A DNA stretch of 64,000 bases from Candidatus Poribacteria bacterium (GCA_002709695.1 PAQF01000073.1:1-64000), one strand, 5' to 3'; counted from the first letter of the stretch, positions 34,939 to 43,809 are shown. Numbers and translations are program-made. The notes: generated by a model from the letters alone, not told the origin.

Positions 34939-34966
34939 TTTTTTTATCGCTTCGGGTTTGGTGTGT

Positions 34967-35362
34967 ATGATAGCTCGTATTAAAAAATATGTAAGAGAGA
35001 TTTTTCTGGAATGGGAGAAGGTTTCCAAACCGGATTGGAAGCAGGTTAAAGCGAATACGCTTGTTGTGGTCGTGGCAACCTTGATTCTCGGGATTTACAT
35101 CGCGTTAGTTGATGGGAATAAGGATTTTCCGGTCTGGGTAGCTTCAGATGTTATTTTTGGCCCGGGCTTAATCCTTTTGTTTGTTTTGTTGATAGCACCT
35201 CTCTCGTGGTTTGCTAGGAGGTTCACATCGAGATGGGAAATTCTTATTCCTATCTCGATCGCTCCATTATTAATTACGCTCGCGCTCCATTACATCGTTA
35301 TGCCAAGTGATCCTGTTTCTGGTTTTGGTATCTCTTGGATTCGCGAACTGTTTATGAAGTAA
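34967..35362 (+). CDS. secE: Preprotein translocase subunit SecE, extended form with extra membrane helices
   Basis: 131 residues from ATG 34967; the frame is open back into tRNA-Trp but the ATG lies in a normal place. The first 50 residues match SecE: an amphipathic helix (IREIFLEWEKVSKPDWKQVKANT) and a membrane helix (about 31-48). The usual KVTWP motif reads KVSKP here. Two more helices follow (about 62-83 and 92-111), whereas minimal SecE ends after one. Position between tRNA-Trp and nusG supports the call. SecE stabilises SecY in the export channel. The C-terminal extension is unexplained. Confidence 0.85.
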   Translation: MIARIKKYVREIFLEWEKVSKPDWKQVKANTLVVVVATLILGIYIALVDGNKDFPVWVASDVIFGPGLILLFVLLIAPLSWFARRFTSRWEILIPISIAPLLITLALHYIVMPSDPVSGFGISWIRELFMK

Positions 35363-35377
35363 GAGGATTATCCTATA

Positions 35378-35965
35378 ATGATTGATGCTGCGATTGATAC
35401 TACGACTGGTTTTTGGTATATTGTCCATATTTATTCAGGACACGAGAAAAAAGTAGAAATCAATCTTCAGAAACGTGTTCAGGCAATGAGGCTTGATAAG
35501 TTGATTCTGGAGGTTATTGTTCCTATTAAAGAAGTTGCTGAGGTCAAGAATGGCAAACGTCGCGTCGTAGAACGTCCTTCTTACCCAGGTTATATTCTTG
35601 TACAAACATCTGATGAATTGAAGAGCAGTTCTGAAAATCCTGATGTGTTGAGAAGTTGGCAGTTGGTTAGGGAAACACCAGGTGTCATGGGTTTTATCGG
35701 GGCTTCGTCAAATCCTGTACCTCTTAGTGAAGAAGAGGTCAATCAGGTTTTGAATCTGTCGTCAGGTGGGGAGCGGCCGGAGCCTATCCTCGAGGTTGAT
35801 TTTGTTTCAGGTGACCAAGTGAGGGTAATTGAAGGGCCTTTCAAAGGTTTTCCCGCGGAAGTCAACGAAGTCGATAGGGAACGACAACGTTTACACTTAA
35901 CAATTTCGATTTTTGGTCGCTCTACACCAATAGATCTCGAGTTTCTGGAAGTCGAAAAAATATAG
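35378..35965 (+). CDS. nusG: Transcription termination/antitermination protein NusG
   Basis: 195 residues. The NGN domain starts WYIVHIYSGHEKKVEINLQKRV, with the VPIKEVAEVKNGKRRVVERPSYPGYILV core and TPGVMGFIG. The C-terminal KOW domain (about 140-193) has SGDQVRVIEGPFKGFPAEVNEVDRERQRLHLTISIFGRSTPIDLEF. NusG binds RNA polymerase and links it to Rho or ribosomal S10. There is a short insert in the NGN domain (about 85-95, SSSENPDVLRS). It follows secE by 15 bases. Confidence 0.96.
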   Translation: MIDAAIDTTTGFWYIVHIYSGHEKKVEINLQKRVQAMRLDKLILEVIVPIKEVAEVKNGKRRVVERPSYPGYILVQTSDELKSSSENPDVLRSWQLVRETPGVMGFIGASSNPVPLSEEEVNQVLNLSSGGERPEPILEVDFVSGDQVRVIEGPFKGFPAEVNEVDRERQRLHLTISIFGRSTPIDLEFLEVEKI

Positions 35966-36001
35966 ATTTAAATAATCAAATACAATGAAAGATTCGTAAA
36001 A

Positions 36002-36424
36002 ATGGCAAAAACAGTTGCTGGGAATGTTAAACTTCAGTTAGTTTCAGGGCAAGCAACACCGAATCCTCCTGTTGGTCCTAGCTTAGCTCCGTATATGATT
36101 AACATCCCTGAATTTATTAAGGCTTTCAATGGTAAGACTCAAGACCAAATGGGACTTGTAGTTACGACTGTGGTAACGTGCTTTGAAGATCGTTCCTATG
36201 AATTTGAGGTTAAATCTCCACCGGCCTCTGTCTTGTTGAAGCAGGCAGCACAGCTTGCCAAGGCTTCTGGGGAGCCGAATCGAGAGAAGGTTGCTACTAT
36301 TAATAGCGAACAGGTTAAGGAAATTGCTCAAATTAAATTGCCTGACCTGAATACGAATGATATTGAATCGGCAATGCGCATGGTTGCTGGGACAGCGCGT
36401 AGCATGGGTATCGTTGTCCAGTAA
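36002..36424 (+). CDS. rplK: 50S ribosomal protein L11
   Basis: 140 residues, the standard L11 length. It has GNVKLQLVSGQATPNPPVGPSLAP, the Pro-rich N-terminal thiostrepton/EF-G region, FNGKTQDQMGLVVTTVVTCFEDRSYEFEVKSPPASVLLKQAA and a C-terminal rRNA-binding domain ending in AMRMVAGTARSMGI. L11 binds 23S rRNA at the GTPase centre and is needed for the stringent response. It follows nusG by 36 bases. Confidence 0.97.
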   Translation: MAKTVAGNVKLQLVSGQATPNPPVGPSLAPYMINIPEFIKAFNGKTQDQMGLVVTTVVTCFEDRSYEFEVKSPPASVLLKQAAQLAKASGEPNREKVATINSEQVKEIAQIKLPDLNTNDIESAMRMVAGTARSMGIVVQ

Positions 36425-36436
36425 AGGAGATTAATT

Positions 36437-37141
36437 TTGGCGAGAACAAAAAGGTATCAAAAAGCTTTTGAACTTGTTGAGCAGTCTAAGCGATATGAGC
36501 TCGATGAAGGAATTTCATTACTAAAGAAAACAGCTGTTGCAAAGTTTGATGAAACGATTGACTTAGCCACTCGACTAGGGTTGGATGCGCGTCAAGCGGA
36601 TCAGAATATTCGGGGTACGGTTTCGCTACCGCACGGAACTGGTAAACAGGTACGTGTAGTTGTTTTTGCTGAAGGGGCTTCTGCTCAGGAAGCTGAAGAG
36701 GCTGGCGCAGACTTTGTTGGGGTAGATGAACTGGTTGAAAAAATTACGGGTGGTTGGTTTGAATTTGATTCAGCCATTGCACATCCAAGCTTGGTAAGGG
36801 AGATTATGCCCAAGTTAGGAAGGATTCTTGGGCCTCGTGGACTTATGCCGAATGCAAAATCCGGTACTGTTACGGAACAGATTGGTGATGCTGTCCGTGA
36901 TGTAAAAGCAGGACAAATTGAATATCGCCTTGAAAAGGAATCGGGTATTGTTCACGCGTTGGTTGGCAAGATCTCGTTTGATGATAATCAAATTAAGGAT
37001 AACGTAAATGAGGTTATGTCGGCTTTACTTAAAGCTCGGCCAGCTTCAGCAAAAGGGCGGTATGTTAAGAGTGTGGCTATGTCATCGACTATGGGTGTTG
37101 GCATCCGCTTGGAACCGTCGCAGTTTGTTTTGGCGACTTAG
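36437..37141 (+). CDS. rplA: 50S ribosomal protein L1
   Basis: 234 residues from TTG 36437 with AAGGAG upstream. The L1 signature is clear: ETIDLATRLGLDARQADQNIRGTVSLPHGTGKQVRVVVFA, AHPSLVREIMPKLGRILGPRGLMPNAKSGTVT, and GKISFDDNQIKDNVNEVMSAL. L1 forms the mobile stalk of the large subunit and can repress its own mRNA. It follows rplK by 12 bases and precedes the L10 leader region. Confidence 0.97.
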   Translation: MARTKRYQKAFELVEQSKRYELDEGISLLKKTAVAKFDETIDLATRLGLDARQADQNIRGTVSLPHGTGKQVRVVVFAEGASAQEAEEAGADFVGVDELVEKITGGWFEFDSAIAHPSLVREIMPKLGRILGPRGLMPNAKSGTVTEQIGDAVRDVKAGQIEYRLEKESGIVHALVGKISFDDNQIKDNVNEVMSALLKARPASAKGRYVKSVAMSSTMGVGIRLEPSQFVLAT

Positions 37142-37179
37142 ATAGCGAAATACAAGAAAAATAAAAAACTGAATATATT

Positions 37180-37301
37180 CTCAGACCAGTCGTAGATAGC
37201 AGGTGCGTGCGCTTAAATTTTATTGCCTGCCGAGATGGGTTTGGTTCCGTATAGTGTGTGATATCGGAATTTTGCCCCCTACTGACTGGGGGCTTTTTTT
37301 T
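37180..37301 (+). promoter_or_regulatory. Ribosomal protein L10 leader with transcription attenuator
   Basis: Between rplA and rplJ, AGCAGGTG (37198-37205) and GCCTGCCGAG (37225-37234) form the conserved stem and flanks of the L10 leader family, which binds L10(L12)4. An intrinsic terminator follows: GCCCCC (37274-37279), loop of eight, GGGGGC (37288-37293), then a run of eight T to 37301, ending 26 bases before the rplJ ATG. Excess L10-L12 would be expected to influence read-through into rplJL. The leader outline is by eye and its outer boundary is approximate. Confidence 0.83.
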
Positions 37302-37327
37302 ATTGTGTTGTTGGTAGAGGAGACTGT

Positions 37328-37894
37328 ATGCCGAATCAGAAAAATATTGAACAGGTTAAATTAATCCGAGAACAACTTGAGGCCAGCGAAGTTGTAATCC
37401 TGACGGAGTTTCAAGGGTTAAATGTTTCTGAAATTGGGGAATTGCGTGAAAATCTTCGTCAAGCAGATGTTCGCTACAAGGTCTTCAAAAACAGGTTAAT
37501 TGCTATAGCTGCGGCTGATTTAGGGGTTCAAGGCTTGGAACCCTACTTGTATGGAACAACTGCAGTTGCTATGGCTGATGATCCTGCGACTATAGCGAAA
37601 GTGTTACTGGATTTTGGTGAAGAACATGAGAATCTGAAGATTAAAGGAGGAATTCTTAGTAATCAAGTAATTGATGCCGAAATGTCAGCAGCTTTGGTGG
37701 ATATGCCATCTAAAAGCCAACTATTAGCGCAGGTTGTTAGTGGATTGAATGCACCAATATATGGTTTGGTATATGTTTTAAAAGCAGGTAACCCAATCTC
37801 GGGGCTTGCAAACGTGCTGAGTGGAACGATTCAGCAATTTTCGAACGTAATTCAGGCAATTTCGGATTTAAAAGAAAATTCGGACCAGACTTAA
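37328..37894 (+). CDS. rplJ: 50S ribosomal protein L10
   Basis: 188 residues with AGAGGAG before ATG. Family features are QVKLIREQLEASEVVILTEFQGLNVSEIGELRENLRQADVRYKVFKNRL, YLYGTTAVAMADDPATIAKVLLDFGEEHENLKIKGGIL and a C-terminal helix that binds L7/L12 dimers. L10 anchors the L7/L12 stalk to 23S rRNA and L11. Its expression is set by the upstream leader. The C-terminal helix (NVLSGTIQQFSNVIQAI) ends in a short charged tail. Confidence 0.97.
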   Translation: MPNQKNIEQVKLIREQLEASEVVILTEFQGLNVSEIGELRENLRQADVRYKVFKNRLIAIAAADLGVQGLEPYLYGTTAVAMADDPATIAKVLLDFGEEHENLKIKGGILSNQVIDAEMSAALVDMPSKSQLLAQVVSGLNAPIYGLVYVLKAGNPISGLANVLSGTIQQFSNVIQAISDLKENSDQT

Positions 37895-37934
37895 ACGATG
37901 TGTTTTATAAATACAATAATAAGGAGAACAGAAA

Positions 37935-38321
37935 ATGGCTGATATTGAAAAGCTTATCGACGAAGTTAGCAATATGACTGTATTAGAACTCTCGGAGTTG
38001 GTGAAGGCCCTCGAAGAAAAATTTGATGTTAGTGCGGCTGCTCCGGTAATGGCTGCAGGTATGATGCCGGCAGTTGCAGCCGAAGCTGAAGAAGCTGTCG
38101 TTGAAGAGAAAACTGCGTTTGATGTTCAGCTTAAAGAAATTGGTGATCAGAAGATTAAAGTAATCAAAGAAGTTCGTGCTATCACTGGACTTGGTCTTAA
38201 AGAAGCCAAGGCTGCGGTCGAAGAAGCTCCTACTGTTGTGAAGGAAGGTGCTAGCCAAGAAGAAGCCGACGGAATAAAAGAAAAACTTGAAGCTGTTGGT
38301 GCAGTGGTCGAAATTCTGTAG
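37935..38321 (+). CDS. rplL: 50S ribosomal protein L7/L12
   Basis: 128 residues. An N-terminal dimerisation helix pair ([27 protein letters not shown]) is followed by an Ala-rich flexible hinge (about 35-60) and the C-terminal factor-binding domain with [33 protein letters not shown]. It recruits translation factors to the ribosome. AAGGAG precedes the ATG. A strong terminator follows 22 bases downstream, so the block ends here and rpoB is not downstream. Confidence 0.97.
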   Translation: MADIEKLIDEVSNMTVLELSELVKALEEKFDVSAAAPVMAAGMMPAVAAEAEEAVVEEKTAFDVQLKEIGDQKIKVIKEVRAITGLGLKEAKAAVEEAPTVVKEGASQEEADGIKEKLEAVGAVVEIL

Positions 38322-38342
38322 ACTAAGCGAAGGATTGTTTTA

Positions 38343-38380
38343 GTGCTGGAAGCCAATATGGCTCCCAGCACTTTTTTTTT
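38343..38380 (+). terminator. Strong rho-independent terminator after rplL
   Basis: GTGCTGGAAGCC (38343-38354) pairs with GGCTCCCAGCAC (38360-38371), 11 of 12 positions, with a loop of about five, followed by a run of nine T. It ends the tRNA-secE-nusG-rplKAJL block before an accessory region. Confidence 0.9.
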
Positions 38381-38964
38381 GCCTCGAGTTTATCAACATT
38401 AATTCAAATGGATAAATCGGGCAATTGATGTGGAGGCGACTGCTGTAGATTCAGGGTGAGTTGTGTGCGAACGGAGTCTATCAAGCTGGGTTGTACAAGT
38501 TAGGTTTTCTTTAAAGTTTCATTTTGGATTTCATATTAACTATTATTGATGTTTTTACATTAATTGTTTTGTTGGTAGAGTCGTTACTTAGTCAACCAAA
38601 GAAGCTGTTGGCTTTTCCATCCTTGACTGGTGGGAACTGGGTTGGGTGTATTAGAAAGAAATAAATTGCTTGTTTCAGTTGAATTCGGATACTCTAGTCC
38701 ATGCTAGTAAGGGTGTTTAAGCCCTGTATAACTCTAGGGTGGATTAATGAAACGGATGGTTTCTTCTCTGAATTGGAATAAAATGCAGTAGGTCAGAGTG
38801 AAAATACTGATGGTAATTGATTCATGATTTAGTGGTTTTTGTTAAATACAAATCTAGATGAAATAAATGTTAGCCAATAAAAGCTATTCATGGCAGGTGT
38901 CTTGTTATATACTAATCCTAATGTTTTATATAGTATTAAAAGAATATGGTGGAGGGAAAACTTG
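38381..38964. other. 584-base intergenic region after the rplL terminator
   Basis: No gene, tRNA or repeat is visible. rpoB would be expected here in most bacteria and no fragment of it is seen in either direction. The stretch around 38700-38745 has AAGGG, CCCT and CTAGGG segments that could pair alternatively in short stems, but nothing convincing. The next gene at 38965 has its own ribosome binding site. Confidence 0.6.
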
Positions 38965-39624
38965 ATGAGAAAATCTAAGTTTGTCTTGATTAGTTTTTTG
39001 TTTATATTGTTTGTTATTTTGAGTGATTCGTTTGCACAGGAGACCATTAGGGTTCGTGGTGGAATCTGGATAGATTGGGCGGATTCAAAGGGGCGAATTT
39101 GGCATTCGGGGCATAAAGCAGATCAGGAGTGGGGAGGATATGTTGGAAAAGTAAGGCCTGGAATAGTTGTGTCGAATCCTGCCAATGGTGATGTACTTAA
39201 GGCTGAATCGAAGAAGTTAGTTGCAGAGTCAGGTTATGACTTGGAAATATTCTCCAGAGGTGGTAATTCTGCCGATCCAGAGGGAATAAAATATAGTTTG
39301 AAGACAGGTAATGGTCGATTCGATTTTAATTATCTCAGCGCGGAGCATTGGGATCCAGGCAGATGCTGCGATTTAGTTGTTGAAAATAAGATCGTGAAGC
39401 ACTTCCCTGGACCGAAAGAAGCTGAAGCCGTTATCCTGACCTTTGAGAAGATTAAGGTTACTGGTGGAACCATGGAAATTCATATTAAAAGAAGCGAAAA
39501 ATGCAAAATGAGGAGCCCTATCTTCATGGGAATAGAAGTTTATCCTTCAGGTAAAAACCCACGTTCGGTAGATGCTCAAAAAAAATTGGCTGCCGCATGG
39601 GGTCGAATTAAGTATAATCATTAA
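38965..39624 (+). CDS. Secreted malectin-like carbohydrate-binding protein (provisional)
   Basis: 219 residues from ATG 38965, chosen because GGAGGG lies eight bases upstream and a signal peptide starts here. The signal sequence (1-24) ends near DSFAQE. The mature start VRGGIWIDWADSKGRIWHSGHKADQEWGGYVG resembles malectin-domain openings (ring of aromatic residues, D-x-x-G-x-x-W). The rest is beta-rich with WDPGRCCDLVVE and EAEAVILTFEKIKVTGGTMEIHIKR. Malectins bind di- and polysaccharides. The assignment is moderate: the first strand pattern fits, later parts do not clearly. Confidence 0.55.
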   Translation: MRKSKFVLISFLFILFVILSDSFAQETIRVRGGIWIDWADSKGRIWHSGHKADQEWGGYVGKVRPGIVVSNPANGDVLKAESKKLVAESGYDLEIFSRGGNSADPEGIKYSLKTGNGRFDFNYLSAEHWDPGRCCDLVVENKIVKHFPGPKEAEAVILTFEKIKVTGGTMEIHIKRSEKCKMRSPIFMGIEVYPSGKNPRSVDAQKKLAAAWGRIKYNH

Positions 39625-39949
39625 GGTTCCTCACTTGTTAGACTTCAGGTTGTTCTATTATGTTGCTGAATTTTATTTTTTGCAGCAAGTGGAGTTGTGT
39701 CCTTGAAAGAGTTGGATGGGTTCTTGCTATAGCATTAATTGCTATGTCTGGTTAAAGACTCATGCCATACAATTGGTTAATTTTGTACTTGGTTTTTCTG
39801 CGTAAACCAAATGTCTATGACAAGAGGAAGTAGATGAGGCTTTGGTCTTTAGTAAGTGTATTTTAGTTCATGTAGTAAAGCGAAAATTTTACTGATAATT
39901 GAGTGTAGGATAGGAGAACCTTTTTTTACTGAAGTTGATTGTTCTTGTA
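39625..39949. other. Intergenic region before the DUF6807 gene
   Basis: No gene is supported in the first 320 bases after the malectin-like gene. The region is AT-rich. A frame on the minus strand (39889-40128) only shadows the start of the DUF6807 gene. The promoter at its downstream edge is listed separately. Confidence 0.6.
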
Positions 39950-39958
39950 TGATATAAT
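39950..39958 (+). promoter_or_regulatory. Extended -10 promoter before the DUF6807 gene
   Basis: TG-A-TATAAT (39950-39958) is a perfect extended -10 element. It lies 40 bases before the ATG at 39998. No good -35 partner is visible, as is usual for extended -10 promoters. Confidence 0.5.
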
Positions 39959-39997
39959 GCCGAAGGTGTGTAACTAATCCAAAGGATGGGTTTCTTT

Positions 39998-41119
39998 ATG
40001 GCAGCACAGAGTACAATTTCGGTAGATGCTGGTGAACATGATAGGGAGGGTTGCCCTGTTTCAGTCAACCTCGATGAGGATTTTGGATTTGAATCGGTAA
40101 ACTTGACAGATGCCGAGAATGGTGTCATCGTTCCCGCCCAACTTGATGGAAAAACACTCAGTTGGATTTTAAATGATCTTAAAGCCCATAATCGCCGCGA
40201 TTATGTTCTGTCGGCAGGTAGTTCTGAAAGCTCAACGTATGTCAGTTTCGAAGAGCGAGAAGATGCGATTGATATCCGGATTGGTCATCGTGAATTTACA
40301 ACTTTTCGTTATGGAGTAGATCAATATCGTCCTTATTTCTTTCCAGTATTTGGTCCTGAAGGTCATCAGGTTACACGGGGAGAGACAAGTGAAGAGTCAG
40401 CTGATCACATTCACCATCGATCGCTCTATGTCGCTTATGGAGAAGTAAACCATGTTGATGTTTGGGGAGAAGGTAGCAATTCAGGGCGGATAGTACACCA
40501 GAACTTCACTGAAAAGTCAGATGGTCCTATTGTTGGTCGAATATACACGAATAATACGTGGGTTAATGCTGTTGGAGACACGTTAATGTCTGATATTCAG
40601 AATTTCCGTGTTTATGGTTTACCTGAAACAGGTCAGATCATAGATTTGGATCTGACACTCATTGCTGATTCAGGAGATGTTTTTTTTGGCGATACCAAAG
40701 AGGGCGGTATAATTACTGTGCGTGTTAATCCACAGATGAATGCTTCTGCAAGTGGTACAATTGAAAATTCGTATGGTGGAATTAACGAAGGTGAAACTTG
40801 GGGTAAGCGTGCGGCTTGGTGTGATTATTCTGGTTTTGTTGATGGGATGCATGTAGGTGTTGCCGTATTAGATCATGTGAGTAATCCGCGTTATCCAACT
40901 TACTGGCATGTTCGAAACTATGGTTTGATGGGAACCAACATATTTGGTTCAGGAGCTTTTGAAGGTGATAAAAGTAAGGATGGGTCTTACACTCTTGTAA
41001 AAGGTGAGCAGATAGACTTTCGTTTTAGGGTCTATATCCATCCTGGTAATGCGACGGATTCCAATGTGAAAAACAAATATCACGATTTTGTCAATCCTCC
41101 TTCTATAACTGTTTCCTGA
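39998..41119 (+). CDS. DUF6807 (PmoA-like) family protein
   Basis: 373 residues from ATG 39998; an ATG at 39986 is in frame but overlaps the AAAGGA ribosome binding site. The family signature is clear: YRPYFFPVFGPEGHQVTRGETSEESADHIHHRSLYVAYGEVN, VDVWGE, and a later AAWCDYSG segment. Despite the name PmoA in databases, this is a soluble beta-rich protein unrelated to methane monooxygenase, found in carbohydrate-rich gene sets. No signal peptide is seen. The His-rich loop (HIHHRS) could bind metal. The biochemical role is unknown. Confidence 0.85.
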   Translation: MAAQSTISVDAGEHDREGCPVSVNLDEDFGFESVNLTDAENGVIVPAQLDGKTLSWILNDLKAHNRRDYVLSAGSSESSTYVSFEEREDAIDIRIGHREFTTFRYGVDQYRPYFFPVFGPEGHQVTRGETSEESADHIHHRSLYVAYGEVNHVDVWGEGSNSGRIVHQNFTEKSDGPIVGRIYTNNTWVNAVGDTLMSDIQNFRVYGLPETGQIIDLDLTLIADSGDVFFGDTKEGGIITVRVNPQMNASASGTIENSYGGINEGETWGKRAAWCDYSGFVDGMHVGVAVLDHVSNPRYPTYWHVRNYGLMGTNIFGSGAFEGDKSKDGSYTLVKGEQIDFRFRVYIHPGNATDSNVKNKYHDFVNPPSITVS

Positions 41120-41212
41120 TACATGGAAAATCGTCGCAGTTCAGGTTCCCAATCATAGTGTTTTCCATATCTCTTTTTATACCATCTCGTTCTTGGCATA
41201 GATAGTTCCCTT

Positions 41213-42538
41213 ATGTTGGCAAGCAAAAAGTCGCTACTAGTTAGCCGTATCTTACGGATTATACTACTGATTCTGATTATTGCACTTGTTGCGATTGCGG
41301 CAATGTTATTCCTACAGAAAAAGAATCCTTTAATCACCAAAGAGGCAGTACCAGCTTATAAGACACACGAAATTCGGACTGCAGACGGGCTCCGAATGGT
41401 ATATATGCCTGGTGGGAGTTTTATCATGGGATCGAGTAAGAGAGAAATTAAAAAAATGCATGAAAGTTTTCGGTCAAACTTGGACTATTATGAGCATGAA
41501 ATGCCGCAGAAGAAGGTAAAAGTAGGAAGTTTTTATATTAGTAAGTATGAGATAACCAATGCACAGTATTACAAGTTTACCAAGCAAACTGGGCACCGTG
41601 TACCATTTGTTGACGACTTTCTCTATTATTACGACAGAGAAGTTCGTGAACTGATTCAGGGACATCAGGCAAAAGCTGGTTTTGCTATACAACTTCTTAA
41701 AAAGAACTTGCCTCACTTGGCTGAAGTATCCGATAGCAAAGTTCAAAGAGCTGAGCTCTCCGTCGAGGATTTTCAGTTGGCACTAGCGAGAAACAAGGGC
41801 TTTTCAAGTTGGAAGGAAATGGTTGATGGAGGAACGGAGTTCTTTTCCCAATTTAACTGGGTCAACCAGAAATATCCTGAGGGACGTGGTGACTATCCTG
41901 TCGTTTTAGTTAGTTGGGAGGATGCATCTGCGTACGCTAGGTGGGCAGGTCTTCGTCTTCCAACCGAGGCGGAATGGGAAAAAGCCGCTCGTGGTACTGA
42001 TGGGCGTATTTATCCATGGGGAAATGAATGGGATGGAGCAAAATGCAATAACGCTGAGCGGCTTGCAGGGCAACCTCTGCTTACATACAATAGATATATC
42101 ACTTGGGCTAAAACTTATCAGCAGGAGTTGCCGGAAAGTTTTCCTTTAATTGATAAGTTTATTAGTGCCAAAGGTAAGAGTCGTGCGGCTAAATTTGATT
42201 ATGAAGGTCTAAAAGGCATCCAACCTGTCGGAAGCTATGCGACGGGTAAATCACCTTACGGTGTTCATGATATGTCAGGTAACGTGATGGAATGGTGCGT
42301 TGATTGGTATGATTCACAATTGCTTGTCAAGCTTGGTGATGAGCAGCGACTACAAAATGCTGAAGGGGAATTTCGGTCAATACGTGGTGGTTCTTGGATG
42401 AGAGCTTTAGATGATCAGCGATGTGCTGTCCGAAGTGGTAGTGGTCCGAAACAAAAATATACTACTGTGGGTTTTCGTTGTGTCATGGACTTTGAAGATG
42501 CAATTAGGTTGGGGCTTCGTCAAGGAGATGAGAAGTGA
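41213..42538 (+). CDS. Membrane-anchored SUMF1/formylglycine-generating-like protein
   Basis: 441 residues. A membrane anchor (about 10-33) is followed by a FGE-sulfatase domain: [96 protein letters not shown] and GFRCV. An insert (about 135-215) contains a short A-R-x-x-G-F-x-S-W-x-E-M segment also seen as a stand-alone motif in other proteins. The Cys pair of true formylglycine-generating enzymes is not present before RCAVRSG, so sulfatase activation is unlikely. No sulfatase gene is nearby. Its stop overlaps the next gene. Confidence 0.82.
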   Translation: MLASKKSLLVSRILRIILLILIIALVAIAAMLFLQKKNPLITKEAVPAYKTHEIRTADGLRMVYMPGGSFIMGSSKREIKKMHESFRSNLDYYEHEMPQKKVKVGSFYISKYEITNAQYYKFTKQTGHRVPFVDDFLYYYDREVRELIQGHQAKAGFAIQLLKKNLPHLAEVSDSKVQRAELSVEDFQLALARNKGFSSWKEMVDGGTEFFSQFNWVNQKYPEGRGDYPVVLVSWEDASAYARWAGLRLPTEAEWEKAARGTDGRIYPWGNEWDGAKCNNAERLAGQPLLTYNRYITWAKTYQQELPESFPLIDKFISAKGKSRAAKFDYEGLKGIQPVGSYATGKSPYGVHDMSGNVMEWCVDWYDSQLLVKLGDEQRLQNAEGEFRSIRGGSWMRALDDQRCAVRSGSGPKQKYTTVGFRCVMDFEDAIRLGLRQGDEK

Positions 42539-43017
42539 AAATTGGTGTGTTTTCGGATAGCCATGATAATGTAAACATGATTAAAGAGGCTGTTGATTTA
42601 TTTAATGCAGAAGGCGTTGAATTGGTGATTCATGCCGGGGATTTCATCGCTCCTTTTGCGGTTGCTGCCATGTCAGGTTTGAATTGCAAAGTCATTGGTG
42701 TTTTTGGCAATAATGATGGCGAGCGTATTGGTGTTGCTAAGCGCTTTGAATCGTTGGGAGAAGTACATAATAATCTGGCAGAAGTTGTGGTAGGAAACCG
42801 AAGGGTCTGTGTTATGCATTATCCAGAATTTGCTGAAGCAATTGCCAAAAGTGGAGAGTACGATATTGTGATTTATGGACATACACATCAGGTTGATGTT
42901 CGACAAGAGAAATCTCTGATCTTAAATCCTGGAGAAGTTGGAGGATGGGTAACTGGTAAATCAACTGTTGCGATTGTTGATCTTGATAATTTAGACGTAG
43001 ATGTTCGTGAATTGTAG
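42535..43017 (+). CDS. YfcE/MJ0936-family metallophosphoesterase
   Basis: 160 residues from GTG 42535, overlapping the SUMF1-like stop (GTGA). Metal-ligand motifs of the calcineurin-like fold are D-S-H (FSDSHDN), G-D (HAGDF), G-N-N-D (FGNNDGE), H (VMHYPEF) and H-T-H (YGHTHQ), with the NPGEVGG end typical of the YfcE group. It hydrolyses phosphodiesters or phosphomonoesters with two metal ions in the cytoplasm. The substrate is not known. It is the second gene of the tight unit 41213-46323. Confidence 0.93.
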   Translation: MKIGVFSDSHDNVNMIKEAVDLFNAEGVELVIHAGDFIAPFAVAAMSGLNCKVIGVFGNNDGERIGVAKRFESLGEVHNNLAEVVVGNRRVCVMHYPEFAEAIAKSGEYDIVIYGHTHQVDVRQEKSLILNPGEVGGWVTGKSTVAIVDLDNLDVDVREL

Positions 43018-43026
43018 GATTATCAT

Positions 43027-43809
43027 TTGAAAGTGTTCATTCTAGGGGACCTCGAAGGTACTGCAGGTGTCGTTGATTTTCAGCGGCAAACTTATAGTGA
43101 TGCCAAATACTATGAACAATCGAAACGACTGGCTACTCTGGAAATTAGCGCACTGATAGATGGAATTTTGGAAGGTGGTGCCTCCGAAGTATGGTTTCTT
43201 GATGGTCATGGGCCAGGTGGCGTCGATTATGAGCTGATGCATTCTGAAGCAAAGATGGTGATTGGCCGCCCGTTAGTTGCGCCTTGGGGGTTGGATGAGT
43301 CCTTCGATGCCCTATTCCTTTATGGTCATCATTCAATGGCAAATACGGAACGAGGGGTGCTTTGTCACAGCTGGAATTCCCGAGCTATCGCAAATTGCTG
43401 GCTCAATGGTGATTTGATTGGTGAAATAGGCTTCAATGCTGCGCTAGCGGGTTCATTTGGTGTTCCAACTGTGTTCATTAGTGGTGATGATACTGCTGTG
43501 ACTGAGATGCGAGGCTATGTACCCAACGTCACTACGGTGGAAACGAAAATTGGTTTATCTCAGACTAGTGCAGTTTCCCTTTCCCCTTTGAAATCTAGGC
43601 AGCTTCATCAAGAGGCTGGTCGTGAGGCTGTAGAAAAGGTCAGTGAAATTCAGTTGTTTTCCATTGCTCCTCCGTACGAATTTGTCACCGAGCTTTTAGA
43701 CGTGGATAGCGTGTCATTAAAAGCAAAACAGGCCGATGTTGAGCGAGTCGATACACATAAGTTCAAGATATGTAGTGATACGTTGGTTGGAATTGCGCAA
43801 CGGCGCTAA
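43027..43809 (+). CDS. M55-family D-aminopeptidase (DppA-like)
   Basis: 260 residues from TTG 43027. M55 motifs are present: FILGDLEGTAG (Asp8, Glu10), DGHGPGG (His61), GHHSMA (His101/102) and VLCHSW (His114), matching the zinc ligands and catalytic His of B. subtilis DppA. DppA makes a self-compartmentalised decamer that cleaves D-Ala-D-Ala-type peptides. It lies nine bases after the metallophosphoesterase gene and 27 bases before the CehA/McbA-like gene. Together with the D-aminoacylase-like gene at 53973 it may point to use of D-amino acids or wall fragments. Confidence 0.92.
   Translation: MKVFILGDLEGTAGVVDFQRQTYSDAKYYEQSKRLATLEISALIDGILEGGASEVWFLDGHGPGGVDYELMHSEAKMVIGRPLVAPWGLDESFDALFLYGHHSMANTERGVLCHSWNSRAIANCWLNGDLIGEIGFNAALAGSFGVPTVFISGDDTAVTEMRGYVPNVTTVETKIGLSQTSAVSLSPLKSRQLHQEAGREAVEKVSEIQLFSIAPPYEFVTELLDVDSVSLKAKQADVERVDTHKFKICSDTLVGIAQRR

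Noticed and set aside
34931..34966. Extension of secE to an ATG inside tRNA-Trp
   Set aside because: The extra 12 residues would be encoded by the tRNA gene. ATG 34967 gives a normal SecE start.
38381..38964. Possible riboswitch or small RNA between rplL and the malectin-like gene
   Set aside because: Only four-base alternative stems around 38710-38745 were found, which is not more than expected by chance.
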